DNA of 64,000 nt from Citromicrobium sp. JLT1363. GTDB lineage: Bacteria > Pseudomonadota > Alphaproteobacteria > Sphingomonadales > Sphingomonadaceae. Within the stretch, counting starts at the first letter, position 1; every line of letters starts with the position of its first letter. Of the stretch, positions 35,118-43,260 are shown one piece after another. The position numbers and the translations under genes are program-made. Below the pieces are notes generated by a model. The model saw only the letters and a list, made by a program, of their open reading frames with translations, searched no databases and was not told where the DNA came from. The DNA lies in contig NZ_AEUE01000001.1 in assembly GCF_000186705.1 (NCBI RefSeq), forward strand, positions 372,001-436,000, written 5' to 3'.

Positions 35118-35408
35118 ATGACCAAGCCCGCCCCCAAGACCTGGCCCGAACTCGCGGTCGAGAGCTGGATGCTCGGTGCCGAGATGGGCATGGTCGTCTG
35201 GCTTCGCTCGCTGCGAATGATGGCGGGCGGGAAGCTGGCCGAGCGGGAGGCGCAGCGGATGGTGAGCGAGAAGGTGAGCGCCGCGATGACCTTGTGGCCT
35301 GCGATGATGGCTGGGGGCTTCAGCCAATCTCCCGAGGAGGCGACGGGCCGCGCGCTGGCGCATTACGGCAAGCCGGTACGCGCCAACCGCAGGCGGCTCA
35401 GCCGGTAG
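35118..35408 (+). CDS. small alpha-helical protein, unknown
   Basis: 96 residues from the ATG at 35118, with GGAG 9 nt upstream. It has a Met-rich amphipathic central part (SWMLGAEMGMVVWLRSLRMM) and a basic tail (KPVRANRRRLSR). No signal peptide. Composition recalls phasin-like or other helical granule-associated proteins, but I cannot assign a family. Composition returns to the high GC of the chromosome here, marking the edge of the low-GC module. Confidence 0.7.
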   Translation: MTKPAPKTWPELAVESWMLGAEMGMVVWLRSLRMMAGGKLAEREAQRMVSEKVSAAMTLWPAMMAGGFSQSPEEATGRALAHYGKPVRANRRRLSR

Positions 35409-35464
35409 GGATCGCTCGGCCAACTTCGCAGCCTCTTCGCGTCTCCGCATGAATAGAACGCTGG

Positions 35465-35511
35465 AGCCCGGATCCCCCGCCTGCGCGGGGGCAGGCAAGT
35501 CCGGGGTGACG
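35465..35511. repeat. GC-rich dispersed repeat-like element
   Basis: The stretch combining CCCGGATCCCCCGCC, a CGCGGGGG return arm, and AAGTCCGGGGTGACG has the form of intergenic repeats common in sphingomonad and related genomes. Only one copy is in the window, so repeat status rests on general knowledge. It lies in the 274-bp gap before the PRC-barrel gene. Confidence 0.4.
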
Positions 35512-35622
35512 ATTGGGGGGCATGACGCGCGGCGGCGCGGTTCGGCAAGGGCGGCGCGCGTAATCGGCGCTTCTGTCACCCTGTCGCCCCGGCGACAGCG
35601 CGAAAGCCGGTCACACGAAAAA

Positions 35623-35651
35623 CCCGCCCCGGCGCGGGTGGCCGGGGCGGG
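35623..35651 (-). terminator. terminator of the PRC-barrel lipoprotein gene
   Basis: CCCGCCCCGGC and GCCGGGGCGGG form an 11-bp stem with a 7-nt loop. The run of A just before it on the plus strand is a TTTTT run after the hairpin on the minus strand, correct for the gene ending at 35683. Confidence 0.85.
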
Positions 35652-35682
35652 CATGTGTCGCAAGCTATCGTGCTGCGCGTGT

Positions 35683-36120
35683 TTACATCGCGGCGGGCAT
35701 CTCCGCGTCGGGCAGTTCGGCGAGCTGGCGCGCGCTCTGGGTGGTCTGCACGTTCATGTCCCGATCCATGTCGTCGTCGTCGGTTTCGGGACGCGCGACG
35801 AGATCGTTCATGGGCACGAGGACGTAGCGTTCGGTGCCTTCGAGTTCGACGACCAGACCTTCGACCGTGCCCATGGCGTTGCGGCGGACCTGCTCGATAT
35901 CGCCCAGATCGTTGCCGTCGGCATCCACGAGGTCGGCATCGATCAGCTGTGCTTCGGTCATGCCGAGGGCCGCTTCCTCGTTGCCCGATTCGGCTGCGCT
36001 CTGTTCGGCCTGCATCTCCATCTGGTCCTCGGCCATGTCGGCTTCCTGCTCGGCCTGGGATTCGCAGGCGGTGATCGCCAGAGCGGCCAGCGGAAGGACG
36101 ACGAACTTCGAAAATTGCAT
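35683..36120 (-). CDS. PRC-barrel domain lipoprotein
   Basis: 145 residues from the ATG at 36120 (ribosome site AGGAGA). The lipobox ALAITACES sets Cys near residue 19. An acidic Gln/Glu/Met-rich linker is followed by a PRC-barrel (LIDADLVDADGNDLGDIEQV, then VEGLVVELEGTERYVLVPMN). PRC barrels are small beta folds used in RNA processing and stress-related envelope proteins. A GGAAC-N16-CATT site upstream (36146-36170, minus strand) is near the EcfG consensus. It is divergent from the cold-shock gene. Confidence 0.85.
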   Translation of the reverse strand: MQFSKFVVLPLAALAITACESQAEQEADMAEDQMEMQAEQSAAESGNEEAALGMTEAQLIDADLVDADGNDLGDIEQVRRNAMGTVEGLVVELEGTERYVLVPMNDLVARPETDDDDMDRDMNVQTTQSARQLAELPDAEMPAAM

Positions 36121-36439
36121 TGGTTTCTCCTCTTGAAAGCGACAGAATGAGCCGCGCGCCCGTGCGTTCCTGACAAATGTTACGCAGAGCGGACGGAAAC
36201 CGGCGCGCCGAAAATCCATCGTTAGGTTATCGGGCGAAGGCGTGCTAAAGAGCTTGGGCTGACGTCGAAATTTGCGACGGACTTCGGAATTTGCCTCGCC
36301 GCTTGCCACAAGAGCCACCAGCTCAGAACCGGCCCCGGCGTAAACCAGACGACGTTTTCCTTTCTTCGGACGACCTGATGCACGACCCAGGGGGCACTCT
36401 GCCTTGCGGGCAACCCTACGTTCTCGAAAGGAACATCAC
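36121..36439. other. divergent promoter region and cold-shock 5' leader
   Basis: 319 bp between the PRC-barrel and cold-shock genes. A minus-strand GGAAC, 16 nt, CATT (36146-36170) is one base from the EcfG consensus. The 200 bases before the cold-shock start are less GC-rich and could form the long structured leader usual for cspA-type mRNAs, though I could not assign its fold. Confidence 0.4.
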
Positions 36440-36652
36440 ATGGCCAAGACTGGCACCGTAAAATTCTTCAACGCCGACAAGGGCTACGGCTTCATCCAGC
36501 CCGACGATGGCTCGCCCGACAGCTTCGTGCACATCACCGCCGTGCAGGCGGCGGGCATGCAGTCGCTGGATAAGGAACAGCGGCTCAACTACGAAGTCGA
36601 GCAGGGCCGCAATGGCAAGGAAAGCGCGGTCAACCTTTCCGCCGCCGACTGA
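36440..36652 (+). CDS. cold-shock protein
   Basis: 70 residues, a single cold-shock domain. The RNA-binding motifs RNP1 (KGYGFIQ) and RNP2 (DSFVHIT) are intact, and the start MAKTGTVKFFN is canonical. It binds single-stranded RNA or DNA and melts structure at low temperature or in stationary phase. The ATG at 36440 follows AAAGGA; an earlier in-frame codon at 36404 is not supported. A strong terminator follows at once, so it is monocistronic. Confidence 0.96.
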   Translation: MAKTGTVKFFNADKGYGFIQPDDGSPDSFVHITAVQAAGMQSLDKEQRLNYEVEQGRNGKESAVNLSAAD

Positions 36653-36661
36653 GCGTTTTCA

Positions 36662-36697
36662 AGGGGCGTCGCATCGATCGGATGCGGCGCCCTTTTT
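36662..36697 (+). terminator. rho-independent terminator after the cold-shock gene
   Basis: A long imperfect stem (AGGGGCGTCGCATC with GGATGCGGCGCCCT) around GATC, followed by TTTTT. Confidence 0.88.
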
Positions 36698-36737
36698 ATT
36701 TTTCCGACACTCCCCCCTCCAGCACGGAAGACAGCCC

Positions 36738-36947
36738 ATGGCCCAGAGCTACGAATTCTACTGCCAGCGCGCGGACGAAGCCGCCGCTGCCGCCAGCGCC
36801 GCCAAGCTCGACATGGTGCGCGAACGCGAATTGCGGGCCGAGAAGACCTGGCGCGGTCTGGCCGAACACGCGCGCGGGGTGGCCGAGGAACGCGCCAAGA
36901 TCGTGCGCGACAAGGCGGAAGCTGCCACCAGCGACGAGGCTGCCTGA
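36738..36947 (+). CDS. small coiled-coil protein, conserved hypothetical
   Basis: 69 residues, almost entirely helical, rich in Ala, Glu and Arg (ADEAAAAASAAKLDMVRERE). ATG at 36738 with GGAAG upstream. No signal peptide or metal motif. Similar short Ala/Arg/Glu helices occur throughout Sphingomonadales, but I know of no assigned role. It lies after the cold-shock terminator and therefore needs its own promoter. Confidence 0.7.
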   Translation: MAQSYEFYCQRADEAAAAASAAKLDMVRERELRAEKTWRGLAEHARGVAEERAKIVRDKAEAATSDEAA

Positions 36948-37317
36948 GGGGCCCTGCCTGAAAAGCCTTTCCTACACCGGCCCGCCTGTGGCCTATCGTC
37001 CCCGATGATTGCGCTGCCAGCCATCCCGGATCCCATGGAGAATTCCGCGAGATAGGCCTGGCGCATCCGAAGCACTTTTTCCTGTCCTGAACACTGTGTC
37101 AGGTGTGTCAGGGGGCTGCGCATTTGGCCTGGCCCACATGATACCGATTTTTGCATGGGTCCCCCTGGACGCGGCCCGGACTACCTCCTTTGGTGCCATG
37201 TTGTCGCCATTATCGGAACATCGCCCCGAGCGATCGATTGGTTGGGTGGACGGCGCGACTATCCTGTTGTGCCGCAAAGCCAAGCCCCCAAAAAACGACC
37301 CCGAGGATGACAACCCC
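36948..37317. other. intergenic region before the fasciclin gene
   Basis: 370 bp with no credible gene. It holds copy 1 of a dispersed repeat (37061-37112, listed separately). The remainder is presumed 5' leader and promoter of the fasciclin lipoprotein; a GGAAC element at 37215 lacks a correctly spaced CGTT. Confidence 0.45.
37061..37112 (-). repeat. dispersed repeat with CTGACACACCTGACACAGTG core, copy 1
   Basis: On the minus strand the 22 bases from 37112 to 37091 (CCTGACACACCTGACACAGT plus GT) are identical to 58446-58467. Similarity continues with CAGG, then a GAAAAA run and TGCT. The core holds two TGACACA words 9 bp apart. See the linked finding. Confidence 0.65.
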
Positions 37318-37899
37318 ATGAAAAAGCTTAGCATTATGCTCGCCTCTGCCGCGGCTCTCTCGCTTGCAGCCTGCGCGGAAACGGACACCACCGCAGACGA
37401 TACCGCAATGGCGGACGACATGACGGCCGATCAGATGGCCGTTGACGACACCGCGGCCGGCACGATCGTCGAAGTCGCGCAGAACAATCCCGATTTCTCG
37501 ACGCTGGTCGAAGCCGTGACCGCGGCCGATCTTGGCGAAACGCTCTCGAGTGGCACCTACACCGTCTTCGCGCCGACCAACGCCGCGTTCGATGCGCTGC
37601 CCGACGGCACGCTGGAGACGCTGACCACCGAAGATACGGACCAGCTCGGCTCGATCCTGACCTACCACGTGATCGAGGGCGAAACGATGGCCGACGCGCT
37701 GACCGCCGCGATCGAAGGTGCGGGTGAGGAAGGCTACACGCTGACCACCGTGAACGGCGCCGAACTCACTGCGATGATGGAAGACGGCAATGTCGTCCTG
37801 CGCGATGCGGCCGGCAACACGGCAACCGTGACGCAGACCGACATCGACGCCTCGAACGGGGTGATCCACGTGATCGATACGGTGCTGATGCCCGAATAA
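37318..37899 (+). CDS. fasciclin (FAS1) domain lipoprotein
   Basis: 193 residues. The lipobox LSLAACAE sets Cys near residue 19. An Asp/Ala/Thr-rich linker leads to one FAS1 domain with both conserved boxes: TYTVFAPTNAAFDALP near residue 80 and the closing GVIHVIDTVLMP. FAS1 domains mediate adhesion or bind small ligands at the cell surface. The ATG at 37318 has a GAGGA site. A symmetrical terminator follows. Confidence 0.93.
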   Translation: MKKLSIMLASAAALSLAACAETDTTADDTAMADDMTADQMAVDDTAAGTIVEVAQNNPDFSTLVEAVTAADLGETLSSGTYTVFAPTNAAFDALPDGTLETLTTEDTDQLGSILTYHVIEGETMADALTAAIEGAGEEGYTLTTVNGAELTAMMEDGNVVLRDAAGNTATVTQTDIDASNGVIHVIDTVLMPE

Positions 37900-37920
37900 G
37901 GCACGCCGCCATACCAACGC

Positions 37921-37948
37921 AAAAGGGCTCCCGGACGGGAGCCCTTTT
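37921..37948. terminator. bidirectional terminator
   Basis: AAAAGGGCTCCC and GGGAGCCCTTTT form a perfect 12-bp stem with a GGAC loop. It serves the fasciclin gene on the plus strand and the gene ending at 37999 on the minus strand. Confidence 0.9.
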
Positions 37949-37998
37949 CATGTGCGCTGTGCTCATGTTGCCCGCAAAGGGGCATGACCTGCTGCGGT

Positions 37999-38493
37999 TC
38001 AGTGACCCGCCCCGCTGGTGTCCTGAACCACCGGGCGGGAGACATAGCGGACCTTGGCTTCGGAGACTTCCGCCGGACGGTCGAGCTGAAGCGGGCGCTG
38101 CGCGGTCGTCGTGGTCACGACGCGCGTCCGGGTGCCTGCCCGCCGCTGCTCGGCTTCCCAGCGCTGCTGGTCGGTCTGTGCGGCGGCAAAGTCGAAATCC
38201 TCGGCCTGCGTCTCAGGTTCATAGGTCTCGTAGGCGTCGGCGTAGCGCTTCTGGCTGTAGAGCCCGCGTTCGCGCAGCTCGGCCACGTCGTAGGTCTCGC
38301 CGTCGGTTTCGAGGGGGTAGTGATTGGCGGTCAGCGCCCGCTTGCCGCTCGTCATGTCGATGTCGTTGCCGGGGGTGGGCAGATGCGATGAATCGAAGAT
38401 CTCGCGTGGGGTCGTGTCGATTGCGGCGCCTGCGACCGCGCCGCCGATTGCAACGATCACGGCGGTACCCGCGAAATAGGGCAGGACGCGCAT
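37999..38493 (-). CDS. envelope protein of unknown function
   Basis: 164 residues from the ATG at 38493 (ribosome site GGGAG). The N-terminal MRVLPYFAGTAVIVAIGGAV is a signal anchor. The rest is polar, with many Thr, Glu and Arg, no Cys, and a probable helix TDQQRWEAEQRRAGTRTRVV. No domain is recognised. Upstream, GGAAC-N17-GGTT on the minus strand (38532-38557) resembles an EcfG promoter with one mismatch. Confidence 0.7.
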   Translation of the reverse strand: MRVLPYFAGTAVIVAIGGAVAGAAIDTTPREIFDSSHLPTPGNDIDMTSGKRALTANHYPLETDGETYDVAELRERGLYSQKRYADAYETYEPETQAEDFDFAAAQTDQQRWEAEQRRAGTRTRVVTTTTAQRPLQLDRPAEVSEAKVRYVSRPVVQDTSGAGH

Positions 38494-38531
38494 GTTCTTG
38501 GACTCCCACAATGAATTGCCTTCGTGGACCC

Positions 38532-38557
38532 AACCGACAATACGCGCCTGGCGTTCC
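38532..38557 (-). promoter_or_regulatory. possible EcfG-type promoter
   Basis: Minus-strand GGAAC, 17 nt, GGTT, about 40 bp upstream of the gene at 38493. Consensus is GGAAC-N16/17-CGTT. Confidence 0.4.
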
Positions 38558-38659
38558 CCGAAGGTCCGGAGCCTCGGCCCACTTCCGCTGCGCCGCGCGA
38601 CACGATAGTGAACGCAATGCATACGCCAAGCCCCGAGATGTTGCCGGAGAGACCCTGCC

Positions 38660-39085
38660 ATGCGCCTGCTGCTGATCGCCACCTCCCTGCTGCTCGTCGC
38701 CTGCCAGACGGAAAACGGCGCGAACGCGCCCGGCAACTCGCCCGAAGGTTTCACCGGCATCGGCCCGGACGAGACGATCCACTTCCTGGGCACGGAACCC
38801 TTCTGGGGCGGATCGACCACCGGCACGCAGCTGACCTACGAGACGCCGGAGAATATCGAGGGCACTACCTTAGCGGTCGAGCGCTTCACGGGGCAGGGCG
38901 GGCTGGGCTTGTCCGGCCGCCTAGATGGCGCGCCTTTCGACATGACCGTCACGCCCGGCGCCTGTTCCGACGCCATGAGCGACCGTACCTATCCCTACAC
39001 GGTGACCCTGCGGATCGGCGAAGACATGCGCCGGGGTTGCGCCTGGACGGATGCGCAGCCGTTCGAAGGGCCCGAGCAGCCCTGA
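38660..39085 (+). CDS. COG3650-type lipoprotein
   Basis: 141 residues. The lipobox SLLLVACQT places Cys near residue 15. IHFLGTEPFWGGS, followed later by CSDAMSDRTYPYTV and RRGCAW, is the pattern of the uncharacterised COG3650 group, with two Cys likely disulfide-bonded. The lipid anchor places it in the envelope, probably periplasm-facing. The ATG at 38660 has GGAGAGA upstream. It is divergent from the preceding unknown gene. Confidence 0.8.
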   Translation: MRLLLIATSLLLVACQTENGANAPGNSPEGFTGIGPDETIHFLGTEPFWGGSTTGTQLTYETPENIEGTTLAVERFTGQGGLGLSGRLDGAPFDMTVTPGACSDAMSDRTYPYTVTLRIGEDMRRGCAWTDAQPFEGPEQP

Positions 39086-39094
39086 CGATAAAGC

Positions 39095-39439
39095 CTAGCG
39101 CTTCTTGCGGGCGACACCCGCGCGGTCGAGCTCGGGGCCGAGCCGCCCGCCGAGCCACATGAAGAACATGCGGAAATCGGCTGCCAGGCTCCAGAGCGGA
39201 TAGGTGAAGGTCGCGGGGCGATTGCGCTCCACCCTGAAATGCGCGACCCAGGCGAAGAAGTACCCGGCGACCGGCAAGGCCACCAGCAGCCACCATGTCC
39301 CGCTGGCCACCGCCAGCACCGCCAGCGCGATCACCAGTGCAGTGCCGATATAGTGCAGCGTCCGGGTGGCGGACCGACTATGTTCGCGCAGGTAGAAGGG
39401 CCAGAATTCGGCGAAGGTATCGTACGCGCGTTCGGCCAT
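39095..39439 (-). CDS. Mpo1-like (DUF962) membrane protein
   Basis: 114 residues from the ATG at 39439; the GGAGGAG site lies between this and an earlier ATG at 39457, which favours the former. [20 protein letters not shown] and the later [20 protein letters not shown] are the conserved His-containing blocks of DUF962, each side of two membrane helices. The yeast member Mpo1 is an Fe-dependent dioxygenase in 2-hydroxy fatty acid alpha-oxidation; a role in long-chain or sphingolipid-derived fatty acid turnover would suit a sphingomonad. Confidence 0.88.
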   Translation of the reverse strand: MAERAYDTFAEFWPFYLREHSRSATRTLHYIGTALVIALAVLAVASGTWWLLVALPVAGYFFAWVAHFRVERNRPATFTYPLWSLAADFRMFFMWLGGRLGPELDRAGVARKKR

Positions 39440-39516
39440 GGGCTTTCTCTCCTCCATTCTCGGAACGCGTCCGGCGCCAGATTTGTTTCATTCTGGCGCG
39501 TTTATGCAGGTTGCGT

Positions 39517-39541
39517 GGAACGGGTGGCGTGCATCGTCGTT
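39517..39541 (+). promoter_or_regulatory. EcfG-type promoter of the LOV kinase gene
   Basis: GGAAC (39517-39521), 16 nt, CGTT (39538-39541): an exact match to the general-stress sigma consensus, 56 bp before the ATG. Confidence 0.7.
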
Positions 39542-39597
39542 CAGCAAGTTCATGCTCATTCCACCTGCCAAAATACGGCTGAATCTACTGGATTTCT

Positions 39598-40674
39598 ATG
39601 GCTGACTATCCCGAGGTGCCCAGCCAGGCCAGCACCAGCGATCCGCAGGCGCGCCCGCGCCGCGACATGAAGGAGGTCGGTCAGGAGGATCGGTTCTCCG
39701 ACAGTTCCGGCGTGCTCTTCGAGCAGGCGATGGCGCAAACCCGCATGGCCGTGTGCCTTAGCGATCCCCATCAGCCCGACCAGCCGATCGTGTTCGCTAA
39801 CCGCGCTTTTCGCCGACTTACCGGGTACGAGGAAGAGGAAATCCTCGGCCGCAATTGCCGGTTCCTGCAAGGCGCGAAGACGGACCGCGATGCAGTCGCC
39901 CGGGTGCGCGAGGCCATCGAAAATGAAGACGTGCTGGTCATCGAACTGCTGAATTATCGCAAGGACGGCACGCCTTTCTGGAACGCGCTCCACCTCGGTC
40001 CGATCTACGATTCCAACGGCAAGCTGATCTACTTCTTCGGCAGCCAGTGGGACGTGTCCGATGTACGCGCGGCGCGCGCGGAAGAACGCCATGCGCGTGA
40101 AATGGCGCGCGAACTTTCGCACCGGATGAAGAACATGTTCGCCGTGATTTCCGGGATCGTGAACGTGGTGGGCAGGGTGCGCGGCATCGAGGATGCCACT
40201 GGCGAGATCAACAGCCGCATTCACGCCCTTGGGCGCGCCTACGAGACGACGCTGGACGAAGCGTCCGTCGGGGTGATCGAACTTGGACCCGCAGTGAAGG
40301 CGATCCTGGAGCCCTACGCGGTGGGCGAAAGGCTGAAGTTCCTGGGCAATGGCGTACAAGTGCCGTTTTCGGCCATGTCGCTGATCGGGCTTGTGCTGCA
40401 CGAACTGGCAGGCAATGCCACGCGCTTTGGTGCTTGGGCCGAAGAGGGCGATGGGCAGGTGAAGCTGGATTGGCAGCGGCATGGCGGGCAGGTGGTGCTG
40501 ACCTGGATCGAGAGCGGTGGCCCAACGCCGGGTGGCCCGCCGGAGGAAACAGGGCCGGGAGCGGTCATCATGGACAGGATGGTGGCCGCCGCACGCGGTA
40601 CGATCGAACGGGAATGGAAATCCGGTGGTCTGCACGCCGTCCTCACCGTACCCATCGAGGGAGAGCAAGCGTGA
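39598..40674 (+). CDS. LOV-domain HWE-type sensor histidine kinase
   Basis: 358 residues. A LOV photosensor (residues about 40-155) has the flavin-binding GRNCRFLQG with the photoactive Cys near 86 and the later YRKDGTPFWN. After a linker comes the phospho-acceptor box ELSHRMKNMFAVISG (HWE/HisKA_2 type), then the ATP domain with HELAGNATRFGAW (N box) and LTWIESGGP (the W-x-E-x-G-G-P of HWE kinases). Blue light makes a flavin-Cys adduct that changes kinase activity. Related kinases in Erythrobacter litoralis feed the general stress response. No membrane segment, so cytosolic. The GTG of the next gene overlaps its stop. Confidence 0.95.
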   Translation: MADYPEVPSQASTSDPQARPRRDMKEVGQEDRFSDSSGVLFEQAMAQTRMAVCLSDPHQPDQPIVFANRAFRRLTGYEEEEILGRNCRFLQGAKTDRDAVARVREAIENEDVLVIELLNYRKDGTPFWNALHLGPIYDSNGKLIYFFGSQWDVSDVRAARAEERHAREMARELSHRMKNMFAVISGIVNVVGRVRGIEDATGEINSRIHALGRAYETTLDEASVGVIELGPAVKAILEPYAVGERLKFLGNGVQVPFSAMSLIGLVLHELAGNATRFGAWAEEGDGQVKLDWQRHGGQVVLTWIESGGPTPGGPPEETGPGAVIMDRMVAAARGTIEREWKSGGLHAVLTVPIEGEQA

Positions 40675-41048
40675 GCGAAGGGTGCCGTATCCTGCTGCTG
40701 GACGACGAGCCGCTGATCCTGATGGATCTCGAGTTTGCCGCAGAGGACAAGGATTGCAAGCCGCTGACGGCTACCAACGTGAAGGAAGCCCTGGCCCATA
40801 TCGAGGCCCATGGCGGTGTTTCCTGCGCGGTGCTGGATGTGACCTTGCGCGATGGAGAAACCTGCGTGCCCGTGGCGCGCGAGCTTGAGCGTCGGTCGAT
40901 CCCCTACATTCTGCATTCGGGCGATCTCAACCGGCAGGAAGGCACGCTGGCGTCGCTCGATGCGCAGCTGATCGCCAAGCCTGCCTGCTCGCGCAGGGTG
41001 GTGGATACGGCGCTGTCTCTCGCGACGGAAACGACCAGACCCAACTGA
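40671..41048 (+). CDS. single-domain response regulator
   Basis: 125 residues, GTG start overlapping the LOV kinase stop by 4 bp. Receiver residues are present: LLLDDEP (acidic pair), the phospho-acceptor Asp in VLDVTLRDGE near residue 55, a Ser in YILHSGD in place of the usual Thr, and the Lys in LIAKPA. There is no output domain, so it acts as a phosphate relay, sink or by protein contact. Pairing with the LOV kinase makes it the cognate partner or a competitor of PhyR. Confidence 0.93.
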   Translation: MSEGCRILLLDDEPLILMDLEFAAEDKDCKPLTATNVKEALAHIEAHGGVSCAVLDVTLRDGETCVPVARELERRSIPYILHSGDLNRQEGTLASLDAQLIAKPACSRRVVDTALSLATETTRPN

Positions 41049-41098
41049 GACCGGCCGCGTCAGATCACTTGTGGGACGCGCCGCCTGGTCGGCAGGTT

Positions 41099-42511
41099 CT
41101 AGAACAGGCCGGGTATCTGGTACTGCGCGGCTGAGGGTGCATCGGACTTCATTACCTGAACCCTGCGGCCCGAGGCCGCACCCTGCGTTCCGCTCGCTGT
41201 GATCGCGGTACATGTCCCGCCGCGAAGGAAGCTCAGAGAGGTTGCGGTGGAATCCTCTGCCACCGATCCCAGCTGATTGAGGTAATCGTCCCGCGCCGCG
41301 CAGGTCGCCGGATAAACTTCGGCGAGGCCATTATAATAGTCTCCGCCGCCAGCCGCGTTCACCGTGCGGAAGGCGAGAACGCGCAGCCGATCGTCGCACG
41401 CGGGACGATCGCGTGCGATCTGGCCGGAGGGCTTGCCGAACGTATTGCTGCCGACCAGCGCGGTGTCGTTGCCCAGATAGGGGATGAAGGCATTGCCGAC
41501 CAGTTCGCTGGCCGAGGCCGTGGCGCCGGTCCCGATCAGGGCGATCCTGGTTGCAGGGATGGCCCCGGCTGCCGGTTGGAAATACTTGATCTCGTTGTTG
41601 TTCGACAGCGATTGCCGGAAGAGCGTCTGGCTGAAAACATTGCGATTCTGGGCAGGGGTCGCATCCGTTGTCGCCTTATCGGCGCCGAGCAGATCGCCGA
41701 GCAACTCGGCCACCGAAACCAGTCCGCCACCATTATAGCGGAAATCGAGGATGACTTCGGTCACACCCTGCTGGCGAAACCCGTCGATCGCGGTGCGCAG
41801 CTGCGGCCCCGCGCTCTCCACGATGAAAGTCCGCAGGTTGATATACCCCACCAACGTCCCGTTGTTATCGATCACCTGCGCCCCGTAGCGGTCGGAAATC
41901 GGATCGAGAGAATATTCGGCCTTGGTGACCGTCACGCTGCTTTGCGTGCCCCCGGGCTGCCGGACCGTGAAGCTGCGCGTCACGTCGGGCTCGCTGGGGC
42001 CGAGCGCGGCGCTGAAGGCAGCGGAGCCGCCCGAGGCGAGCAGACTGGCGGTCGTTTGATCACCGACCGAGAGGATTTCGGTGCCACGATCGAAACCCTG
42101 CGGGAAGGCGGGCGCATTCTCGAAGGCTTCCAGAACGAAGACGCGGTTGTTGACCGTGTCGTATCCCAGACGGAAACCGAACCCTGCCGAGGAGCCGGAA
42201 TTGATCAGATCCTGCTCTTCCTGGATCGAGGTTATGTAGGTGAACCCGCGATCGCGGCCCGCAGCGCGCGCAGGGGCGACGAGCGCATCGATGTAGCTCT
42301 GCACCGAGGCGTAATTGTCCGGATTGACGTTGGCCGCCAGCAGATCGGGAAAGAGATAGTAGGTCTGCAGCTGGTCGAGCACCCAGGCCTTGCGGTCGGA
42401 AAGCGAACATGCCGTGGGGGTGTTTGCCCTGGGCGGTGTGGCGCCATCGCTCCCACAGGCGGCCAGAGCGCCGGCAAGGAAGAGCGAAAGCAACGCGCGA
42501 ACGGCGGACAT
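41099..42511 (-). CDS. S41 family (tail-specific) peptidase lipoprotein
   Basis: 470 residues from the ATG at 42511, chosen because GGAGAGG is 9 nt upstream; the ATG at 42520 lies too close to that site. Lipobox LAGALAACGSD. The N-terminal helical part is followed by a PDZ-like region (GYDTVNNRVFVLEAFENAPA) and the S41 core, with LDFRYNGGGLVSVAE and the Ser/Lys dyad of ATASASELVG and TFGKPSGQ. S41 enzymes cut unfolded or tagged proteins in the periplasm. Lipid anchoring places it on a membrane surface. Confidence 0.9.
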   Translation of the reverse strand: MSAVRALLSLFLAGALAACGSDGATPPRANTPTACSLSDRKAWVLDQLQTYYLFPDLLAANVNPDNYASVQSYIDALVAPARAAGRDRGFTYITSIQEEQDLINSGSSAGFGFRLGYDTVNNRVFVLEAFENAPAFPQGFDRGTEILSVGDQTTASLLASGGSAAFSAALGPSEPDVTRSFTVRQPGGTQSSVTVTKAEYSLDPISDRYGAQVIDNNGTLVGYINLRTFIVESAGPQLRTAIDGFRQQGVTEVILDFRYNGGGLVSVAELLGDLLGADKATTDATPAQNRNVFSQTLFRQSLSNNNEIKYFQPAAGAIPATRIALIGTGATASASELVGNAFIPYLGNDTALVGSNTFGKPSGQIARDRPACDDRLRVLAFRTVNAAGGGDYYNGLAEVYPATCAARDDYLNQLGSVAEDSTATSLSFLRGGTCTAITASGTQGAASGRRVQVMKSDAPSAAQYQIPGLF

Positions 42512-42675
42512 TCTTGACATCCTCTCCAAAACTTTAACCTCTAATCTATTCGGAGGGGCCGCAGATTGTCCATCAGCAATCGCTTGCGGCTCCATGGGTT
42601 GAGGAGTGCACCACCACCCTTACATCGCTGCGCACAAACGCCTAGCAAGCCCCTCAAGTTACGGAGAATCGACGC

Positions 42676-43260
42676 ATGACCGACTGGCTTTCCGCCATTC
42701 TGCCCTCATCCTGCCCGGCCAATAGCGGGCTTGCCGTGGCCCGGCTCGCTTCGCGCGAAGTGATCGGCAAGGGCGGCTTTTCGCTTTCGAGCCCTGCTTT
42801 CGGGCAGGGCGAGGAACTGGACCCCTGCTTTACCGCGGACGAGGAAGACGCTGTCGCTCCGCCCATGGAATGGACCGCGCCGCCCAAGCTGGCGGAGGAA
42901 ATGGTTCTCGTGGTCGAGGATGCGAGCACGGATGAACCGACCTGCCACTGGCTCGTCTGGGGGCTGACGGCCCAGCACGGCAAGCTGCTGGAAGGCGAGG
43001 CGCCGCCGCGTACGGGGAAGAACGACCAGGGCAATTCAGACTGGCTGCTCCCGCGGGTCGATCCAGAGGGCAAGCCACATAATTTCGTGTTCCAGCTCTT
43101 TGCTCTCGACCTGCCGATCGCTCTGATGCCCGGCGCGGGCAAGGCGGAGCTGTTCGCTGCGATGGAGGGGCACGTCATCGCCGCCAGCGTGCTGACCGCG
43201 ACCTATAGCGGGTCGGACGAAGAGGACTTCGTCGATCTGGAAGACGACGCCGAAGGCTAG
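42676..43260 (+). CDS. PEBP (YbhB/YbcL) family protein
   Basis: 194 residues without a signal peptide. The phosphatidylethanolamine-binding fold is marked by CHWLVWGL near residue 90 and the later FVFQLFALD, which line the anion pocket. Bacterial members bind phosphorylated small ligands, with unclear roles. The ATG at 42676 has a weak upstream GGAG. Its last bases overlap the convergent DoxX gene by 4 bp. Confidence 0.9.
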   Translation: MTDWLSAILPSSCPANSGLAVARLASREVIGKGGFSLSSPAFGQGEELDPCFTADEEDAVAPPMEWTAPPKLAEEMVLVVEDASTDEPTCHWLVWGLTAQHGKLLEGEAPPRTGKNDQGNSDWLLPRVDPEGKPHNFVFQLFALDLPIALMPGAGKAELFAAMEGHVIAASVLTATYSGSDEEDFVDLEDDAEG

